Made by a program: the position numbers and the translations under genes. Shown here piece by piece: positions 59,976 through 64,000 of a stretch of 64,000 nt of DNA. The stretch's first letter is position 1. Every line of letters starts with the position of its first letter. Source of the stretch: Thermococcus piezophilus (GTDB taxonomy: Archaea > Methanobacteriota_B > Thermococci > Thermococcales > Thermococcaceae). The stretch lies in NCBI RefSeq assembly GCF_001647085.1, contig NZ_CP015520.1:310001-374000 (forward strand), written 5' to 3'. A model generated the notes under the pieces. That model was not told where the DNA came from. It ran no database searches and saw only the letters and a program-made list of their open reading frames with translations.

Positions 59976-61238
59976 TCAGCCCTTAAGAGCTTTGATTTCC
60001 TCCTTGATGACCTCAGCGAGCCTCTTAACGCCTTCACGTATCGTCTCCTCTGGCACGTAGGTAAAGTTCAGGCGCATGGTGTTCTTGACGTCCCTGTAGG
60101 CGAAGAACGCCTCGCCAGGAACGTAGGCAACTCCCTTGGCGACGGCCTTCTCCATCATGAGCTTGGTATCGACGCCCTCTGGAAGGGTTACCCAAATGAA
60201 CATTCCTCCGTCCGGCTTGGTCCACCTGACTCCCTCTGGCATGTACTCTTCCAAAGCTTCGAACATAGCGTCCCTCCTCGGCTTGTAGAACTCGATGATC
60301 TTGGGGATGTGCTCGTCGAGGTGACCGTCTGCGACGTACTTCCAGGCTATGACCTGAGCAAATGGGTTGGCGCAGAGGTCAACGGCCTGCTTGGCTATCT
60401 CTATCTTCCTGATGAAGTGTGGATGAGCAGCTATCCAGCCAAGCCTGAAGCCGGGGGCAAATATCTTCGAGAATGTGCCGAGGTATATGACCCTGCCCTC
60501 ATCATCGAAGTGCTTGATGGGTGGAATCGGCTTGCCGGAGTAGCGAAGCTCGCTGTATGGGCTATCCTCGACGATAAGGAAGTCATACTCGTGTGCGAGC
60601 TCTATGAGCCTCTTCCTCCTCTTAAGGCTCATCGTAACTCCCGCTGGATTCTGGAAGGTCGATACAGTATAGACGAACTTGACCTTCTTCCCCTCTGCCT
60701 TAAGCTCCTTCAGCTTCTCCTCGAGGATGTCCACAATCATTCCATCGTCGTCCATTGGAATAGAGAGGAATTCCGGATCGTAGTACTTGAAGGCGTTGAG
60801 GGCAGCGAGGTAAGTCGGGCCTTCAACGACGACTATGTCCCCAGGATCGATGAAGACCCTTCCGATGAGGTCGAGGGCCTGCTGCGAGCCAGCAACCATC
60901 ATTATCTCAACCTTGGACATCGGGATTCCGTAGCGCTTCTCCATCCACTCGGCAAGGGCAAGTCGGAGCGGCGTGAAGCCCTTGGTGGTTCCGTACTGAA
61001 GGGCCTTATCCGCGTGGGTCTTGAGGATCTCCTCCGTTATGGCCTTGATTGTTTCCACCGGGAATGTCTCGGGCGCTGGAAGGCCACCGGCGAGCGAGAT
61101 TACGTCCGAGCTCTCAACGAGCTTAAGAAGCTCTCTAATCTCAGAGGCTTTCATTTCCATTGCCTTCTCCGAGAAGTATGACTCAAAATCCAGTGACCCT
61201 GAACCCAACTTCTTTATAAGCTTTTCCTCCACTTCCAT
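59976..61238 (-). CDS. PLP aminotransferase of the KAT/LysN (2-aminoadipate/aromatic) group
   Basis: 420 residues, fold type I. Blocks include MKASEIRELLKLVESSDVISLAGG, YGTTKGFTPLR, GSQQALDLIGRVFIDPGD, FQNPAGVTMSLKRR, VEDSPYSELRY and the PLP-lysine motif LGTFSKIFAPGFRLGW. Thermococcales members transaminate aromatic amino acids, kynurenine or 2-aminoadipate. Separate transcription unit from the C26-like gene downstream. Different subfamily from the aminotransferase at 805. Confidence 0.88.
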   Translation of the reverse strand: MEVEEKLIKKLGSGSLDFESYFSEKAMEMKASEIRELLKLVESSDVISLAGGLPAPETFPVETIKAITEEILKTHADKALQYGTTKGFTPLRLALAEWMEKRYGIPMSKVEIMMVAGSQQALDLIGRVFIDPGDIVVVEGPTYLAALNAFKYYDPEFLSIPMDDDGMIVDILEEKLKELKAEGKKVKFVYTVSTFQNPAGVTMSLKRRKRLIELAHEYDFLIVEDSPYSELRYSGKPIPPIKHFDDEGRVIYLGTFSKIFAPGFRLGWIAAHPHFIRKIEIAKQAVDLCANPFAQVIAWKYVADGHLDEHIPKIIEFYKPRRDAMFEALEEYMPEGVRWTKPDGGMFIWVTLPEGVDTKLMMEKAVAKGVAYVPGEAFFAYRDVKNTMRLNFTYVPEETIREGVKRLAEVIKEEIKALKG

Positions 61239-61458
61239 TCCCCCCTTAGATGAACAATACTGTCTACGTCATCAATTTTATACACTTAAGAAGTGGCGAC
61301 GATTGGTTATAAATCTTTCTGCAATGGTCGTTAGAGCCCTTTACTTTTGCAAAGGGAAAGTTCTAAGCCTCTTTATGAACATCAAAGCACAGAGGATTTC
61401 ATCAGTGAACATAAAAAGCTCTATAAACCCCCTCAGCATAATTTGGGGTTACCAATGA

Positions 61459-62439
<981 letters not shown>

Positions 62440-62493
62440 GGTTTTTCCTTGTCTCTTTATTTCTCGTCATTTGATGGTGAAAAATGAAAGGCT

Positions 62494-63360
62494 TTAACCT
62501 CCGACGCTTCCTGCGGTGAACGCTTCGGCATATGCCTTCACGACTTCCTCATCGCCCATTATCATGAGGACTCTGACCAAATCCATGCCTTTGACCTCCG
62601 AGAATTCAACGTAGAGGTACTGGTTACCCTTGCGGTAGAGTTTGACACTGAGCGGCTTGAAATACTCGTTTTTAGTCGGTTTTTTCTCCAAGATTACCTC
62701 CTCAAACCCCTTAGCCGTTATGGCATCATCGAGCTGCGCAATCACTGCCTCGACCGGACACGTGCATGTACCGGTGAGCTGTGTCCTCCTTCTCTCCGAG
62801 ATGCCGCTGCTCATCAGGAAGTCCGTCCCGTTCGAGTTCGCAAGGTTTTCCGTTACCTCCCAGGGGGTATTCTTCAAGGGTATCACGTAGTGGACGAAGT
62901 AAACGTCTCCTGATGGTAGTTCGATGTCCTGCCTTTTTATCTCTCCCCTGTTTCCGACAACTACTGGGTAGTACATTCCTCTCGTGGTGTCGTTGTTCTC
63001 GAAGAAGACGGCACTACCGGCAAGGGTGCACTTGGGCGCTATGCCCAGCTCTGCCGGTCAGTCATCTGCGTGAAGGTAACCGCTACTCTTCCCTTCACTC
63101 AGCGATACCTTTGGAATCAACTCCAGGAAATCAGTGAACTCTACCATGCGGTTGTCTACAAGCTCTCTGATGCTCCAGCCAGTCCAAGCGTTTGCGTGGG
63201 TGAACTGGGGCTCCGTCTCAAGCGTGCAGGTTGCGGTGGAGTAGTCCACCCCGTCGCTGAAGTCCTTGCTTGGTAGCTAGTTCTCAGGTATGTAGTAACC
63301 CAGCGTGAGAACCAAAATAAAAGAGAAAACGAGAACTATAATCCTCACATTTCTGTCCAC
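62494..63360 (-). pseudogene. Single-anchor extracellular protein gene with two in-frame stops
   Basis: From GTG 63360 (after GAGGTGATTAG) the minus strand reads an anchor helix (RIIVLVFSFILVLTLGYYIPEN), hits TAG (63277-63279), continues VDYSTATCTLETEPQFTHAN, hits TGA (63058-63060), and continues PAELGIAPKCTLAGS. The ending runs to 62494. All three pieces share one frame with no indel, so only two stop codons break it. The last piece (from ATG 62976, 160 residues) could still be translated alone. Family unknown. Confidence 0.65.
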
Positions 63361-63371
63361 TTCTAATCACC

Positions 63372-63560
63372 TCATAAGATTTTTACCGGGTTAATCAGTG
63401 TAAGTGTTCTGACGCTGCCGATGCTGTCTAGAAGTATCCATGCTGAGTATGGATCATCGTAAGTTATGTGAAATGTATAAGTAGTTTTCACCATTGTCGT
63501 ATACATTATAGCCAACTACTGTGATTGTATGGAGCACTGAAGGGGCCTTCCGGTTCATAA
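63372..63560 (-). pseudogene. Fragment of a C39-peptidase-like gene
   Basis: Minus-strand pieces read VLHTITVVGYNVYDNGENYL and, after a frameshift, TFHITYDDPYSAWILLDSIG ... NPVKIL-stop. The H-x-I/V-T-VVGYN...YDDP pattern is that of cysteine peptidases of the C39/papain-like group. Start and cysteine region not found; the remaining bases up to 63815 show no clear gene. Confidence 0.5.
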
Positions 63561-63822
63561 CCTGCACCCCCAATGAGGAAATGGCATTACAAAATATACC
63601 AATTGGGCTACTATTTAACTCTCTCTATCATCAGAAGTGAAAACTTGGCTGGAACTAAGTTATACTGGTATAAATCCCACGTCGTTGCACATACATAAAC
63701 CTATGCGATGCGGATCGATGACCATTAAAACCCAAACTGATCTGGTTTATCGACTGCAGGCATGCCTATATGGGGGATTAATACTGTAACGAATACACGC
63801 AAGGGTTTAAAACGCCTAACCC

Positions 63823-63831
63823 TTTTATACT
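63823..63831 (+). promoter_or_regulatory. TATA box of the aNop56 gene
   Basis: ttttatact, 31-39 bases upstream of ATG 63862. Confidence 0.6.
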
Positions 63832-63861
63832 TTGGAGACAAAAACTGAGAGGGTGATTATA

Positions 63862-64000
63862 ATGAAAGCGTACCTTGCTGAGAACGTCAGGGGCATCTAC
63901 GCCTTTGACGAGAGCGGTAATCTCATCGACCAGAAAGTATTCTCGGGAAAGCCAGAGGTTAGCCTTGACAGGCTTTTGAAGGGCGAGCCGAGCGACGAGC
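63862..64000 (+). CDS. C/D box methylation guide RNP subunit aNop56/Nop5, N-terminal part
   Basis: 46 codons before the window ends: MKAYLAENVRGIYAFDESGN and LIDQKVFSGKPEVSLDRLLKGEP. This is the characteristic beginning of archaeal Nop5/Nop56, which joins L7Ae and fibrillarin to guide rRNA 2'-O-methylation. GGGTGATTATA precedes the ATG. The fibrillarin gene usually follows, beyond the window. Confidence 0.9.
   Translation, partial: MKAYLAENVRGIYAFDESGNLIDQKVFSGKPEVSLDRLLKGEPSDE

Overview
The window reads as chromosomal DNA of a hyperthermophilic archaeon of the order Thermococcales, most likely Thermococcus. The basis is the gene set: ribose-1,5-bisphosphate isomerase of the archaeal AMP pathway, both dye-linked proline dehydrogenase systems known from Pyrococcus/Thermococcus, KEOPS Cgi121, PfpI, an FL11-like feast/famine regulator, aNop56, archaeal UMP kinase, archaeal 7S RNA and CCA-encoding tRNAs. 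Genes are tightly packed, have GGTG/GGAGG ribosome binding sites, and are preceded by archaeal TATA boxes.
Layout. 1-3794: ordinary host genes (RHH regulator, Cgi121, aminotransferase, Gdt1-like membrane protein, MFS carrier). 3795-4683: a gene-free stretch full of short hairpins. 4684-23090: an integrated element of about 18.4 kb, bounded by a perfect 52-bp direct repeat that is the 3' half of a tRNA-Gly(TCC) gene. It carries an SSV-type split integrase (C part at the left end, N part at the right end), an early operon of secreted and membrane proteins (LamG-like, beta-sandwich, subtilase and several small membrane proteins), a structured intergenic hairpin, a second operon with a HerA/VirB4-like ATPase and an S-layer-like secreted protein, a tandem AbrB regulator next to two oppositely oriented palindromes, and a rightmost block of small DNA-binding and unknown proteins. 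It resembles the pT26-2/TKV type of Thermococcales integrated plasmids. 23042-23207: tRNA-Gly and tRNA-Phe as one transcription unit.
23.5-26.35 kb: four adjacent decayed genes (two exported proteins, an ABC permease and an ABC ATPase). 26.35-35.1 kb: intact host genes (QueC, PyrD, SRP RNA, the pdhAFXB proline dehydrogenase operon, a KamA-type radical SAM protein, UMP kinase). 35.1-40.65 kb: a second decayed, AT-rich patch. It holds a broken PIN protein, a small RPExFG-type protein followed by a broken radical SAM/SPASM enzyme and a broken MFS exporter (the ruin of a peptide-modification cluster), an exported transglutaminase-like protein, a GC-rich hairpin segment resembling the 3' end of an IS605-type tnpB, and a channel fragment. 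40.7-49.7 kb: NADH/CoA-disulfide reductase, a membrane exo/endonuclease-phosphatase protein, broken M48 protease, KptA and MFS genes, and the second proline dehydrogenase (alpha/beta), which sits with a sodium:proline symporter and its small partner (49.7-51.5 kb). 51.6-64 kb: mostly ordinary host genes ending in the start of aNop56.
Proline appears as a physiological theme: a symporter plus two biochemically different proline dehydrogenases lie within 23 kb. The other theme is decay: at least ten loci carry frameshifts or in-frame stops, concentrated beside the tRNA integration site and in the AT-rich patch. Several of the breaks are single-base and should be checked against reads before being treated as biology.
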